Assembly: GCF_001570765.1 (NCBI RefSeq)
Contig: NZ_BCSH01000020.1
Span: forward strand, 58,347-122,346
DNA: 64,000 bases
Reading direction: 5' to 3'
Source of the DNA: Nocardiopsis listeri NBRC 13360
GTDB lineage: Bacteria; Actinomycetota; Actinomycetes; Streptosporangiales; Streptosporangiaceae
Shown: positions 7,964 through 17,167 of the stretch, piece after piece
Layout of the letters: each line of letters begins with the position of its first letter
Position numbering within the stretch: the stretch's first letter is position 1
The notes under the pieces: generated by a model
Told to the model about the DNA's origin: nothing
What the model saw: only the letters and a program-made list of their open reading frames with translations
Database searches by the model: none
Program-made: the position numbers and the translations under genes

Positions 7964-9580
7964 CTACGGCGCGAATATCTTTACGTGCATGGGCAGCACC
8001 ACCACGCTCGGGCCCGGGGCGGCCAGCGCGGCGGCCAGGTCGGCCCCCACCCGTTCCGGTGAGCTCGACGTGGCCGGGACCCCGAACGAGGCGGCCAAGG
8101 CCACGAAGTCGGGTCGGGCCAGCTCCGTGTGGGTGGCCTCCCCGAAGGCGCCCTCCATGTACTCGCGCAGGATCCCGTAGCCGCCGTCGTCGACGATCAG
8201 CCAGGTCACGTCCAGGTCGTGCTGGCGGGCGGTGGCCAGTTCCGCGATCGAGTACATGGCGCCACCGTCACCGGAGACCGCCAGCACCGGACCCCTACCG
8301 GTCGCGGCGGCGCCCAGCGCCGCCGGGAACCCGTAGCCGAGTCCGCCGGAGCCCTGCGCCGAGTGCATCGTGCCCTCACGCGGGTCCCAGCCCGACCACG
8401 CCCAGTACGCCAGCACGGTCATGTCCCAAAAGCTCGCAGCGTCATCGGGGAGCGCTTCGCGTACCGCGGCCAGAACGGACTGTTCGGCGGCCAGGTCCTG
8501 CCCGGCCAGCCGTTCGGCCACTCGGGACAGAACCCGGGCGACCTCGGCCTCGATCGCGGGGTCCTTCGCGCGGGGTCGCACCTTCGCGGCCAGCGCCTCC
8601 AGGATCAGGGCTGCGTCGCCGTGGATCCCCAGAGCCGGGACGTTGGACTCCAGCTTGCCGAGGTCGGCCTCCACCTGCACCACACGCCCCCGGGGCGCCA
8701 TGGTGTGGTAGTTGCTCGACAACTCGCCCAGACCCGAACCCACCACCAGGAGCACGTCGGCGTCCTCCAGGTACTCGGTGGTGTACCGGTCCTCGATCCA
8801 CGAGCGCAACGAGAGCGGGTGTTCCCACGGGAAGGCGTCCTTGCCGCCGAAGGTGGTGGCCACCGGAGCACGAAGGGCCTCGGCCAGCTCCAGCAGCGCC
8901 TTCCGTCCGCCCGAGCGGCTCACCCCGCCACCGGCCAGCACCACCGGACGTCGCGCCCCGTCCAGCCACCGAGCCGCCTCGTCCACCACCTCCGCGCGTG
9001 CAACGAGCGGGGCCGGCGCCGCGGACACGTCCGTCACCGGCGGCACCACGATCGGCTCCAACAGCACGTCCTGCGGGATCTCCACCAGTACCGGGCCCGC
9101 GGGCGCGCGGGCGGCGGTCCGCCAGGCCTCGGCCAGCGCCGAGGGGATCTGGGAGGCGTGCCGGACAGTGAACGTCGACTTGGTGACGTCGCCGAAGGAG
9201 GCCGCCTGTTCGGGCAGCTCGTGCAGGTAGCCGTGGCGGCCACCGCCCAGCCCCGCCCGCGGCACCTGGCTGCTGATCACCAGTACCGGAGCCGAGGCCG
9301 CCCGGGACTCCTGCAACGAGGCCAGGGTGAGCAGCGCGCCGGGCCCGGTGGAGACCAACAACGGGGTGACCTCACCGGTGACCCGGGCGTGCCCGTCCGC
9401 GGCGAAGGCCGCGTTGTTCTCCACCCTGGCCGACACGAACCGCAGCCCGGGCGCTCGACGCAGCGCGTCGAACAGTCCCAACGCGTGCTGACCGGGGATG
9501 CCGAAGCACACCCGGGACCCCAACGCGGTCAGGGTCTCGGTGACCAGGTCGCCACCGTTGCGCGGCGCGCTCTCGCCCAT
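7964..9580 (-). CDS. ThDP-dependent decarboxylase, acetolactate-synthase fold (AruI-like)
   Basis: This 538-residue protein has the three-domain ThDP decarboxylase layout. The cofactor Glu54 is in SARVENNAAF, a central nucleotide-like domain contains VVLAGGGVSRSGG, and the C-terminal SGDGGAMYSIAEL...DDGGYG is the ThDP/Mg motif. It lacks features of a committed branched-chain acetolactate synthase operon. Next to a ureohydrolase and an aldehyde dehydrogenase, the best fit is 2-ketoarginine decarboxylase (AruI of the Pseudomonas arginine transaminase route), giving 4-guanidinobutanal. ATG 9580 follows GGAGGG inside the ureohydrolase tail, with 5 nt between the genes. Confidence 0.75.
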   Translation of the reverse strand: MGESAPRNGGDLVTETLTALGSRVCFGIPGQHALGLFDALRRAPGLRFVSARVENNAAFAADGHARVTGEVTPLLVSTGPGALLTLASLQESRAASAPVLVISSQVPRAGLGGGRHGYLHELPEQAASFGDVTKSTFTVRHASQIPSALAEAWRTAARAPAGPVLVEIPQDVLLEPIVVPPVTDVSAAPAPLVARAEVVDEAARWLDGARRPVVLAGGGVSRSGGRKALLELAEALRAPVATTFGGKDAFPWEHPLSLRSWIEDRYTTEYLEDADVLLVVGSGLGELSSNYHTMAPRGRVVQVEADLGKLESNVPALGIHGDAALILEALAAKVRPRAKDPAIEAEVARVLSRVAERLAGQDLAAEQSVLAAVREALPDDAASFWDMTVLAYWAWSGWDPREGTMHSAQGSGGLGYGFPAALGAAATGRGPVLAVSGDGGAMYSIAELATARQHDLDVTWLIVDDGGYGILREYMEGAFGEATHTELARPDFVALAASFGVPATSSSPERVGADLAAALAAPGPSVVVLPMHVKIFAP

Positions 9581-9585
9581 GTCGA

Positions 9586-10545
9586 TCAGCCCTCCGTCTT
9601 GCGCTGGTGGTTCAGGGCCAGCAGGCTCACCAGGTCGTAGGCCACGTGCGAGGCCGCGGTGGAGGTGATCTGGGCGTGGTCGTAGGCCGGGGCGACTTCC
9701 ACCACGTCGGCGCCCACCAGGTTCAGGTCGGCCAGCCCGCGCAGGATCTCCAGCAGCTCTCGGCTCGTGATCCCGCCGGCCTCGGGGGTACCGGTGCCCG
9801 GGGCGTGCGCCGGGTCCAGGACGTCGATGTCCACCGACACGTACAGTGGCCGGTTCCCGATGCGCTGACGCAGCGCGTCGGCGATCTCGTCCACGCCCTT
9901 GCGCAGCACGTCGGCGGCGGTGACGATGCCGAACCCGAAGCGGCGATCGTCCTCCAGGTCCCGCTTGCCGTACAGGGGGCCGCGGGTACCCACGTGGGCG
10001 ATCGCCTCGGTGTCGAGGATGCCCTCCTCCACCGCGCGTCGGAACGGGGTGCCGTGCGTGTAGGGCTCACCGAAGTAGGTGTCCCAGGTGTCCAGGTGGG
10101 CGTCGAAGTGCAGCATGGCGATCGGGCCGTGCACGCGGTACAGGGACCTGAGCAGGGGCAGTGCGATCGTGTGGTCGCCGCCCAGGGTCACCAGGCGGGT
10201 CCCGGCGCGCACGAACTCCGAGGCGCCCTGGTCCAGGGTCTCCACGGCGTCCCCGACCGAGTACGGGTTCACCGCGATGTCGCCGCCGTCCACCACCTGG
10301 AGGCGCTCGAACGGGGACACGTCCAGGCCGGGGTTGTAGGGGCGCAGCAGTCGGCTGGCCTCACGGATCGCCGAGGGGCCGAAACGGGCGCCGGGACGGT
10401 AGGAGACACCGGTGTCGAAGGGCACCCCGACCACGGCGATGTCGGCTCGTTCCACCTGGTCGAGGCGGGGCAGGCGGGCGAAGGTCGCCGGGCCCGCGAA
10501 GCGCGGTACGAGGCTGGAGTCGGTGGGTCCGATCGGTGCGTTCAT
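9586..10545 (-). CDS. Ureohydrolase, agmatinase/guanidinobutyrase family
   Basis: This 319-residue protein shows all Mn-binding signatures: [14 protein letters not shown] with [10 protein letters not shown], and [19 protein letters not shown]. The family removes urea from guanidino substrates. Agmatinase, guanidinobutyrase and guanidinopropionase cannot be separated by these motifs. Paired with the ThDP enzyme and ALDH, 4-guanidinobutyrate to GABA plus urea is favoured. ATG 10545 (AGGA 9 nt upstream) is preferred over ATG 10554, whose only Shine-Dalgarno-like bases touch the codon. It is tightly linked to the downstream ThDP gene and lies 37 nt after the symporter stop. Confidence 0.85.
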   Translation of the reverse strand: MNAPIGPTDSSLVPRFAGPATFARLPRLDQVERADIAVVGVPFDTGVSYRPGARFGPSAIREASRLLRPYNPGLDVSPFERLQVVDGGDIAVNPYSVGDAVETLDQGASEFVRAGTRLVTLGGDHTIALPLLRSLYRVHGPIAMLHFDAHLDTWDTYFGEPYTHGTPFRRAVEEGILDTEAIAHVGTRGPLYGKRDLEDDRRFGFGIVTAADVLRKGVDEIADALRQRIGNRPLYVSVDIDVLDPAHAPGTGTPEAGGITSRELLEILRGLADLNLVGADVVEVAPAYDHAQITSTAASHVAYDLVSLLALNHQRKTEG

Positions 10546-10582
10546 GTGATCCATTCCTGTGTCGTCGGTTCCGCGATGGGTG

Positions 10583-12097
10583 TCAGCGGTCCCGGGTCGG
10601 GTCGGTGGACGCGACGCTCGTGGCGTCCTCGTCGGTTCCCGTCGCGGTCTCGTCGCCGGTGTCCTGGCCGCGCAGGCGGCGCTGCCACAGCTCCAGTACC
10701 GCGGGGTCGGTGGGCGGGGTGAGCAGACTGACGGCCACGTAGACCACCAGTGCGGTGCCCAACCCCACGTAGATGGGTTCGTTGGCGAGCAGGCCGGTGA
10801 TCGCCATGGTCACGATGACGGCCAGGGAACCGGCCGACATCGAGGCCAGGGCGCCCGCGCGCGTTCCGCGACGCCACACCAGGCCACCGAGGATCGCGAC
10901 GAGCAGGCCGCCGACCAGGATGTTGTAGGCCAGGGTGAGCGCGGCGACCACGTCGTCCACGGCCAGCGCCACACAGATGCTCGCCACACCCAGGACCAGC
11001 GTGAACACCCGGTTGGCGGCCACCTCGTCCTCCTTGTGGTCGTCCTCGGCGGACCTCTTCGCGCCGAACAGGGCGCGCACACGCGGCCACAGGTCGGTGG
11101 AGGTCACCGTGGAGCAGGCGATGAGGGCGCCGCTGGCGGTGGACATCACCGCGGACAGGGCGGCGGCCAGGACCAGACCGGCCACGCCCACCGGCAGGGT
11201 CGCCTCCACCATGAGGGTGAAGGCGTCGTCGGGGTTGGCCAGGTTCGGGAACATCACCGCGCCGGCGGTGCCGATGATCGCGCCGCACACGCCGTAGATC
11301 AGGCAGTACACGCCCGCGCCGATGCCGCCCACCTTGGCCACCTTGTCGTTGCGGCCGGTGAAGACGCGCTGCCAGATGTCCTGGCCGATGAGCAGCCCCA
11401 ACGAGTAGATGACGAAGTAGGTGAGGATGGTCTGCCCGCCGATGGCGGTGGGGTCGAAGTAGGAGGGATCCAACGACTCGCGCATCCCGGAGAAACCGCC
11501 GGCCGACCACACCGCCACCGGGGTCAGGATGAGCAGGAGCCCGATCGTCTTGATCGCGAACTGGGCCATGTCGGTCATCGTCACCGACCACATGCCGCCC
11601 ATCGTGGAGTACAGCACCACGATGGAACCGCCCAGGATGATCGCGACCACGCGCGGCAGTTCGAACAGACCGCTGAAGATGGTGGAGAAGGCCAAGGTCG
11701 AGGGCACCGTCAGAACGAAGGTGTAACCCCACATGACCAGGGCCGACACGATTCGGGAGTCACCGCCGTAGCGCAGGTCCAACATCTGGGAGACGGTGAA
11801 GACCCTCAGCCGCGAGATGCGCTCGGCGAAGAACAGGTGCAGGGCCAGGATGCCCACGCCGATGGCCACGACCAGCCAGGCGCCGGAGATCCCGTAGGTG
11901 TAGCCCAGGCCGATCCCGCCGACGGTGGAGGCGCCGCCCAGGACCACGGCGGCCATGGTGCCCGCGTACATCAGCGGGCCCAGACGGCGGCCGGCGACCA
12001 GGTAGTCGGACTTGCTCCTGGCACGGCGCATGCCCCACCAGCCCAGGCCGATCATGCCCAGGAGGTAGGCGGCGATCACCGCGGTGTCGATGAGCAT
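10583..12097 (-). CDS. Sodium:solute symporter (SSS family)
   Basis: This 504-residue protein has 12-13 hydrophobic segments. The SSS signature region runs through [20 protein letters not shown] and [20 protein letters not shown], and a charged cytoplasmic tail follows residue 455. SSS carriers import organic solutes with Na+. As first gene of the run it likely brings in the guanidino or amine substrate. ATG 12097 has AAAGGAG 6 nt upstream. Divergent PucR is 257 nt away and presumably controls it. Confidence 0.88.
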   Translation of the reverse strand: MLIDTAVIAAYLLGMIGLGWWGMRRARSKSDYLVAGRRLGPLMYAGTMAAVVLGGASTVGGIGLGYTYGISGAWLVVAIGVGILALHLFFAERISRLRVFTVSQMLDLRYGGDSRIVSALVMWGYTFVLTVPSTLAFSTIFSGLFELPRVVAIILGGSIVVLYSTMGGMWSVTMTDMAQFAIKTIGLLLILTPVAVWSAGGFSGMRESLDPSYFDPTAIGGQTILTYFVIYSLGLLIGQDIWQRVFTGRNDKVAKVGGIGAGVYCLIYGVCGAIIGTAGAVMFPNLANPDDAFTLMVEATLPVGVAGLVLAAALSAVMSTASGALIACSTVTSTDLWPRVRALFGAKRSAEDDHKEDEVAANRVFTLVLGVASICVALAVDDVVAALTLAYNILVGGLLVAILGGLVWRRGTRAGALASMSAGSLAVIVTMAITGLLANEPIYVGLGTALVVYVAVSLLTPPTDPAVLELWQRRLRGQDTGDETATGTDEDATSVASTDPTRDR

Positions 12098-12283
12098 GAA
12101 GCTCCTTTGCGGGGAGTGGTTCGGGGGCAGGCGGGGGCGTCGTACAGGGGTCGGGCCATGGAGATGTTGACGCAGGTCACATCGCTTCGGTCAGCGTAGA
12201 TAGTCGGTAGGCTCCACTCCAGTGGCCGAATCGCACCACTTCCCGGTGGACTTTGGATGAATCGTCCAGTCGTCGCGGAAGGC

Positions 12284-12317
12284 GTCCTCGTGTACGTCAT
12301 GTCCAGGACACGAGGAC
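12284..12317. promoter_or_regulatory. Inverted repeats between SSS gene and pucR-like gene
   Basis: GTCCTCGTGT at 12284-12293 is mirrored by ACACGAGGAC at 12308-12317. Inside lies the perfect 11-bp palindrome TGTCCAGGACA (12300-12310). Placed 38 nt before the regulator start in a divergent promoter region, this is a good candidate operator for autoregulation. Confidence 0.5.
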
Positions 12318-12354
12318 CGGCTCGGACGGGTCGGCGGGACGAGGGGACCAGGAC

Positions 12355-13908
12355 ATGGCGAAGAGCAGGGGCGACACCCACCACGTGCCGTTGAGCGTGG
12401 TGGTGGCTCGCCGCGACCTGGCCCTGACCACGGTGGTCGAGGCCGGTGACCCACCGATCACCTGGGCGGTGGCGAGCGAACTCGTCGTGGCCGCCGACTA
12501 CCTGCGCGGTGGAGAACTCCTCCTCACCTCCGGGGCCAACCTGCCCACCGACGCCCAGGAGATACGCACCTACGTGGCCTCACTGGTGCGAGCGGGGGTG
12601 GGGGCACTCGGCTTCGGGGTGGCGCCCGTCCACCGGACCGTCCCCGCCGGCCTCGTCGAACAGTGCCGGTCGCAGGGCCTGCCGCTGCTGGAGGTGCCAC
12701 GGAACTCGCCCTTCGCCGCGGTCAGTCGCGCCGTGGGCGAGGAACTGGAAGAGCGCCACCTGCGCGACCTGCGTCGTCTGGGCGAGTCCCACCAGGCCTT
12801 GGCCCGCGCGGTCACCGCACCCATCCCCGCCGAACGGTTGCCCGCGGTGTTGGCCGACGCTCTCGGAGCCTGGGTCGCCCTCGTCCCCGCCGATCCCGAC
12901 GCGCCCGTGCGCCGCACCGAGGGGGCCCCGGCCGACCTGGACCCCGAACTGCGCACCCTGCTCACCAAACTCACCACCCCCCTGGGTCCGCGCAGTGCCA
13001 AGGCCGAAAGCGGCCCGGACGAGGTCTTCCTGCACACCGTGGGCACTCCGCCCGAACACCAGGGCGTGGTGCTGGTGGGGCGCCCCGAACCCCTGAGCAT
13101 CACCGACCGGGAGGTGCTGCGCACCGCCACCGCCCTGCTCGACCTGCTGCTGCGCGCAGAGGGTGAGGAACCGCCCGCACCCGGCCTGCCGCTCACCGCG
13201 CTGCTGTTGGACGGCGAACTGAACCCCCGCGCCATCGCGGCACTGACCGAGCTCACCGATACCCGCATCCCTGATCCCCACGCCACCGGCTCGGGTGAGG
13301 TCCCCCGGGGCGGCTACCGGGTCCTGCGGGCGGCACCCGCCTCCCGAGGGCACCGCATCGCAGCCGCGGCCCTGCCTTTGGGCACCCACCTGAGCGACCT
13401 GGTCTTCGGCGCCGATGAGGGCGGCGGTGTCGTGCGCGCCGTCCTCGCCGACCGGGGCGAGCGTGCCCACCACGACCATCTCGAACTCCTGCGTTCCCAC
13501 GGGTGGATAGGTGCCCTGAGCGCGGCCGTCGCCCCCGAGGACCTGTCGGGCGCCGACCGTCGGGCCGCGGCGCTGCTGGTGCGCGCCCGCGCCGTGGACG
13601 AACCACGGCTGTGGTCGGCCACCACCGACCCCTTCGACACGCTCATCGACCCCGAGGGCGCGGGTCGAAGCGCTCGGCAGATCCTCGGCCCGCTCGATGA
13701 GGACACCCCGGCCGCGCACACCCTTCGCCTGACCCTGCACACCTGGCTGGCCAGGCACGGCAACTGGGATCGGGCCGCCACCGACCTGGGCGTGCACCGC
13801 AACAGCGTCCGCTACCGGATCGGGCGGATCGAACGGGACCTGGGCGTAGACCTGGCCGATCCCGAACAGCGCATGCGCCTGTGGTTCGCCCTCACCCGGC
13901 GCCCTTGA
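12355..13908 (+). CDS. PucR-family transcriptional regulator
   Basis: This 517-residue protein has the PucR N-terminal domain (YLRGGELLLTSGANLP and LPLLEVPRNSPFAAVSRAV), a poorly conserved centre, and a C-terminal HTH_30: LHTWLARHGNWDRAATDLGVHRNSVRYRIGRIE. PucR proteins sense metabolites and often activate catabolic operons. Divergent transcription from the SSS-ureohydrolase run makes that run its likely target. ATG 12355 is the first reasonable start (GAGGGGA about 10 nt upstream); the earlier in-frame start at 12253 would overlap the promoter region. A second PucR at 31.8 kb serves the purine locus. Confidence 0.88.
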   Translation: MAKSRGDTHHVPLSVVVARRDLALTTVVEAGDPPITWAVASELVVAADYLRGGELLLTSGANLPTDAQEIRTYVASLVRAGVGALGFGVAPVHRTVPAGLVEQCRSQGLPLLEVPRNSPFAAVSRAVGEELEERHLRDLRRLGESHQALARAVTAPIPAERLPAVLADALGAWVALVPADPDAPVRRTEGAPADLDPELRTLLTKLTTPLGPRSAKAESGPDEVFLHTVGTPPEHQGVVLVGRPEPLSITDREVLRTATALLDLLLRAEGEEPPAPGLPLTALLLDGELNPRAIAALTELTDTRIPDPHATGSGEVPRGGYRVLRAAPASRGHRIAAAALPLGTHLSDLVFGADEGGGVVRAVLADRGERAHHDHLELLRSHGWIGALSAAVAPEDLSGADRRAAALLVRARAVDEPRLWSATTDPFDTLIDPEGAGRSARQILGPLDEDTPAAHTLRLTLHTWLARHGNWDRAATDLGVHRNSVRYRIGRIERDLGVDLADPEQRMRLWFALTRRP

Positions 13909-13932
13909 GGGGCACGGGAACTTTCACGAGAT

Positions 13933-13958
13933 CCCGCACGGGCCGATGCACGTGCGGG
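13933..13958. terminator. Hairpin after pucR-like gene
   Basis: CCCGCACG (13933-13940) pairs with CGTGCGGG (13951-13958) around a 10-nt loop, 24 nt past the stop. Confidence 0.5.
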
Positions 13959-14408
13959 CAGTCGACCGAAAACCCGTGAAAAAGCGGTTCACCTGCGCGA
14001 ACGCGCGAATGGCGGAGTGTATTAGGGTCTCGCCGTTTGGCCGCATCCGGCCATTTTCGTCGACGTTTCGTGAGCCGCTTCGATTCTGGGGATGCTACCC
14101 ATCTCGAACCCCACCCGTATGACCTGCGCACCCCCGTGTCGAAACCCCCAACGGTGGCACGGAACAGAGCGTATTGCCGGAAAGACCGGACGAGTGCGTT
14201 CGGTTCGACCCAAGGATAATTCGAGCAGGAAACGGAAGGATCGAGCCGGAACGACTTCCGAAACAAGGGCCTGTCCCGGTTCCCTCGGTCCCGCCGTAGC
14301 CGAACCAGGAAACTGGCGCCTAACGGGAACCCCGGTCCTTCGGGGTCTGGCCACGTAGAAGGAGGAAGGGGCGAGCCCTCCCGTCCCCGGGCGGGGGCAC
14401 ATGCCCCG
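13959..14408. other. 450-nt non-coding stretch before GAF regulator
   Basis: No gene is supported on either strand. A TAGGGT hexamer at 14023-14028 could be a -10 box giving a leader of about 380 nt. AAGGAGGAA near 14356 is too far from ATG 14409 to serve it. Confidence 0.35.
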
Positions 14409-15725
14409 ATGACCCACATGACGTTTTCTTCGCTGGACACGGCGCTGCCCTCCGGGGCGGACGCGCGCGAGCACGCCGACCTGCTCCGCCGATCCCACGA
14501 CGCGCTGCTCGCGGGGCGGCCCACGCCCACGCCGCTGCGTCCGGTGATCGAGGACTCCTGGGAACGTATGCGCGGATTCGGCATCGATCCCGACTGTGGG
14601 CCCCCGCCACGGATGGCCCGACTGGACGAACTCCAACGTCAACGCGACGCCTCACCCATCGCCGAGGTGTTGCCGCTGATCCGTCGTTCCCTGGTCTCGG
14701 TCGCCGACCAGGCCGACCACATCATGCTGGTCACCGACGCCTCGGGGCAGGTGCTCTGGCGTGAAGGATCCCACCGGATGCGATCGGTCGGCGACCGGGT
14801 CGGGTTGGTGGAGGGCTCCTTCTGGAACGAGGGCAGCATCGGCACCAACGCCATCGGCACCGCGCTGGTGGTCGGTCGCCCCGTGCAGGTCTACTCCGCC
14901 GAACACTTCGTGCGCAACCTGCACGCCCTCACCTGCGCATGCGCCCCCGTGCACGACCCCCGGGACGGGCGACTCCTGGGCGCCATCGACGTCACCGGCC
15001 CGGTCTCCACCATCCACCCCTCCACCCTGGCACTGGTCAACGCGGTCGCCCAACTCGCCCAGGCACACCTGCAAGGGCTGCACCACACCCACCTGGAAAG
15101 GTTGCGCTCGGTGGCCGCGCCCCTGTTGGCCGGACTGACCAGGCCCGCCCTGGTCGTGGACGACAGCGGCTGGACCGCCGCGGCGGTGCACATGGAACCG
15201 GTCAGGCGGGTGCTGTTGCCCAAACACTGCGAGAGCGGAACGGCCTGGATCCCCGCCTTGGGGGAGTGCGGTCTGGAACCCCTGCCGGGCGGTTGGCTCA
15301 TCCGCCCGCGCCCCGGGGAGCGGGCCGGTTCCACCTCGGTCACCCTGGACCTGCGCAAACCCGGTGCGTCCACGGTGACGGTGGCCGGCCCGAGCGGCGA
15401 GTGGGTGCACAACCTGACCCCGCGCCACACCGAACTCCTCCTCCGGTTGGCGGTGCACCGGGCGGGACGTTCGGGCGCCGAGTTGTCCAAGGACGTGTTC
15501 GGCGCCGACGCCCACGTGGTCACCGTGCGCGCGGAGCTGTCCCGGATCCGGCGCAACCTGGGTGGTGTGATCGAGAGCCGCCCCTACCGTTTCGCCGACG
15601 AGGTCACGGTTCGGGTGATCGGTTCGCAGACGTCGGTGAACCTGCTCCCCGCTTCGTTGGCGCCGGGGGTGCGGGCCCTGCTGGACCGGGATGGGGGCAC
15701 TCCCCTGTTCGACCACCCCGGCTGA
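14409..15725 (+). CDS. GAF-domain transcriptional regulator (AcoR-like sensor, no AAA+ domain)
   Basis: This 438-residue protein has an N-terminal helical segment, a GAF domain around residues 70-225 (IMLVTDASGQVLWREG, EGSFWNEGSIGTNAIGTALV, ACAPVHDPRDGRLLGAIDVTGP) and a C-terminal winged-helix-like region from about 330 (LTPRHTELLLRLA, VRAELSRIRRNLGG). This matches actinobacterial regulators with an AcoR/DhaR-type sensor half but without the sigma54 ATPase. ATG 14409 and ATG 14418 are both possible and neither has a clear ribosome-binding site. The target is unknown; such genes often adjoin aldehyde or alcohol dehydrogenase genes, but none is immediately adjacent here. Confidence 0.75.
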   Translation: MTHMTFSSLDTALPSGADAREHADLLRRSHDALLAGRPTPTPLRPVIEDSWERMRGFGIDPDCGPPPRMARLDELQRQRDASPIAEVLPLIRRSLVSVADQADHIMLVTDASGQVLWREGSHRMRSVGDRVGLVEGSFWNEGSIGTNAIGTALVVGRPVQVYSAEHFVRNLHALTCACAPVHDPRDGRLLGAIDVTGPVSTIHPSTLALVNAVAQLAQAHLQGLHHTHLERLRSVAAPLLAGLTRPALVVDDSGWTAAAVHMEPVRRVLLPKHCESGTAWIPALGECGLEPLPGGWLIRPRPGERAGSTSVTLDLRKPGASTVTVAGPSGEWVHNLTPRHTELLLRLAVHRAGRSGAELSKDVFGADAHVVTVRAELSRIRRNLGGVIESRPYRFADEVTVRVIGSQTSVNLLPASLAPGVRALLDRDGGTPLFDHPG

Positions 15726-16068
15726 ACCGCCCCGATCGCCCGACACGTCGCCATATCGTCACCCTGGGTGGGAAAGTCGCAACCTGTTGCAACCGTTGCC
15801 GAGTGCGAGCCGATGGGATCAACTTGGGGATGCGCGGCCCGCCCACCGGTGGGGGCCTCCGGGCAAGAGAGGGCACGGAGGAGTTCACCGGTGCGGGGCG
15901 CGTCCGTGTCCTGCGGGCCTTGAGGGGGGTTACGGGGGTAAGGACGGACGCGTTTTTGGGGAGTGCTCCACGGGAGGTTCGGGGGGAATCCTCCGGGAGC
16001 GTACGCGTACGATGCGGTGCGGCCCGGACCGTCGTGTGAGTTATCGGGCCGCACCGCCATCGATGACT
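15726..16068. other. Convergent intergenic region
   Basis: This 343-nt gap holds one terminator-like hairpin (separate entry) and no supported gene. Confidence 0.4.
15899..15957 (+). terminator. Hairpin with T-run
   Basis: CGCGTCCGT (15899-15907) pairs with ACGGACGCG (15944-15952), followed directly by TTTTT. The 36-nt loop is long, but the position between convergent genes and the T-run support termination of the GAF regulator transcript. Confidence 0.5.
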
Positions 16069-16710
16069 TCAGCCGGCTTCGGGTGCGGCGGATGCTTCTT
16101 CGTCCGCGAGCTCGTCCGGCTCTTCCGCCTCTCCGGACTCCGGTTCCCGCGGCGCGCACTGGAAACAGTCCATGCTGAAGACCTCCTCGCCGTCGACGGC
16201 CCCGGTGAAGACACCGGACAGGCTGTCGTCGCCCGCGGCGCGTTCGGCCAGGGCCTCGGAGGAGAGCCGGCCCTCGAAGCGCAACTCGGCGCCGTCGCGG
16301 TCCAGTCCCTCGCAGACCACCTCCAGGCCGCCGCTGACGTGCCCCGCGTCTTCCTCGTCCTCTTCGACGGTCCCGCTCCGGGCGCGGCCGGCGGTGACCG
16401 TGTCCTCCTCGTCGTCCCGTGTCGGCTCGGCCGATGGGGACGGTGAGGGGGATCCGGAGGCATCGGGTTCTCCGGTGGCAGCGGGAGAGACACAGGTGAG
16501 CGTGCCGTCGACGGGGTGACCCTTGCGCGCGAAGGCGCGTTCGACGCCCGGTCGTAGCACCGAAGCGGACAGGGCGTCGGCGGCCCGTGCCAGTTCCAGC
16601 CGTTCGGCGTCGATCTCCTGTTCCGTGGGTGCCGGGTCGGTGCACGAGGTCAGCGCGCCGCACAGCAGCAGCGTCGCGGAGATGCTGAGGGTGGTCGAGC
16701 GGACGCCCAT
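16069..16710 (-). CDS. Secreted lipoprotein of unknown function
   Basis: This 213-residue protein has a lipoprotein signal: SISATLLLCGALTSC, lipobox LTSC, lipidated Cys near residue 23. The mature part begins with a helical segment, then a Ser/Pro/Glu/Asp-rich stretch (PSPSPSAEPTRDDEEDT) that looks disordered, then a short domain (LEVVCEGLDRDGAELRFEGRLSS) and an acidic tail. Five mature cysteines, one in the segment DCFQCAP, hint at disulfides. ATG 16710 is chosen for the GGAGGA Shine-Dalgarno 5 nt upstream. No family was recognised. It is anchored to the outer face of the membrane. Confidence 0.7.
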   Translation of the reverse strand: MGVRSTTLSISATLLLCGALTSCTDPAPTEQEIDAERLELARAADALSASVLRPGVERAFARKGHPVDGTLTCVSPAATGEPDASGSPSPSPSAEPTRDDEEDTVTAGRARSGTVEEDEEDAGHVSGGLEVVCEGLDRDGAELRFEGRLSSEALAERAAGDDSLSGVFTGAVDGEEVFSMDCFQCAPREPESGEAEEPDELADEEASAAPEAG

Positions 16711-17167
16711 GGTCTCCTCCGGTTCTCGGGTGGCGCACCCGTCACCGGGAGCGATGGTCCACCGCACCAATGTCCTCGAAAACCCAGAAAGCACCCATGT
16801 CCGACTCGGGTGGTAGGGGTGAAAAGTGCGTCATGTTCTGGTCATTCCTGTGTGAGTCGGGTCGCGCACCCGGGTACCGTCACCGACGCGGCGCTCGAAC
16901 GCCTGCGACGATGTGCGTCAGAGCACAGGAACGCCCTGATGGGGGGTGCCCACACGACCACTGGGCTAGACTCCGGATATTTCCCGAACCGTGTTCCACG
17001 GTTCAACACGACCCGACCGACTCACCGAAAGCCGCACACGGCCCGGCCGTCACGGTGGCCTCGCGTGAACCAAGGGGACCCGATCGGCGTCGAACCAGGA
17101 ATCAACGAAGATCTCCCGGGACGACCCGGCAGACCCCACAAGATCGTCCTTCCTTCGGAGGTGGACC
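16711..17167. promoter_or_regulatory. Divergent intergenic region with candidate operator
   Basis: In this 457-nt region TAGACT (16967-16972) is a possible -10 box for the aminotransferase gene. About 15 nt downstream is the palindrome AACCGTG-TTC-CACGGTT (16987-17003). No gene is supported here. Confidence 0.4.

Noticed and set aside
16987..17008. TGTTCCACGGTTCAACA looks like a parS centromere site.
   Set aside because: It does not match the 16-bp parS consensus in its second half, and no parA/parB gene is present; it is better read as a local operator.
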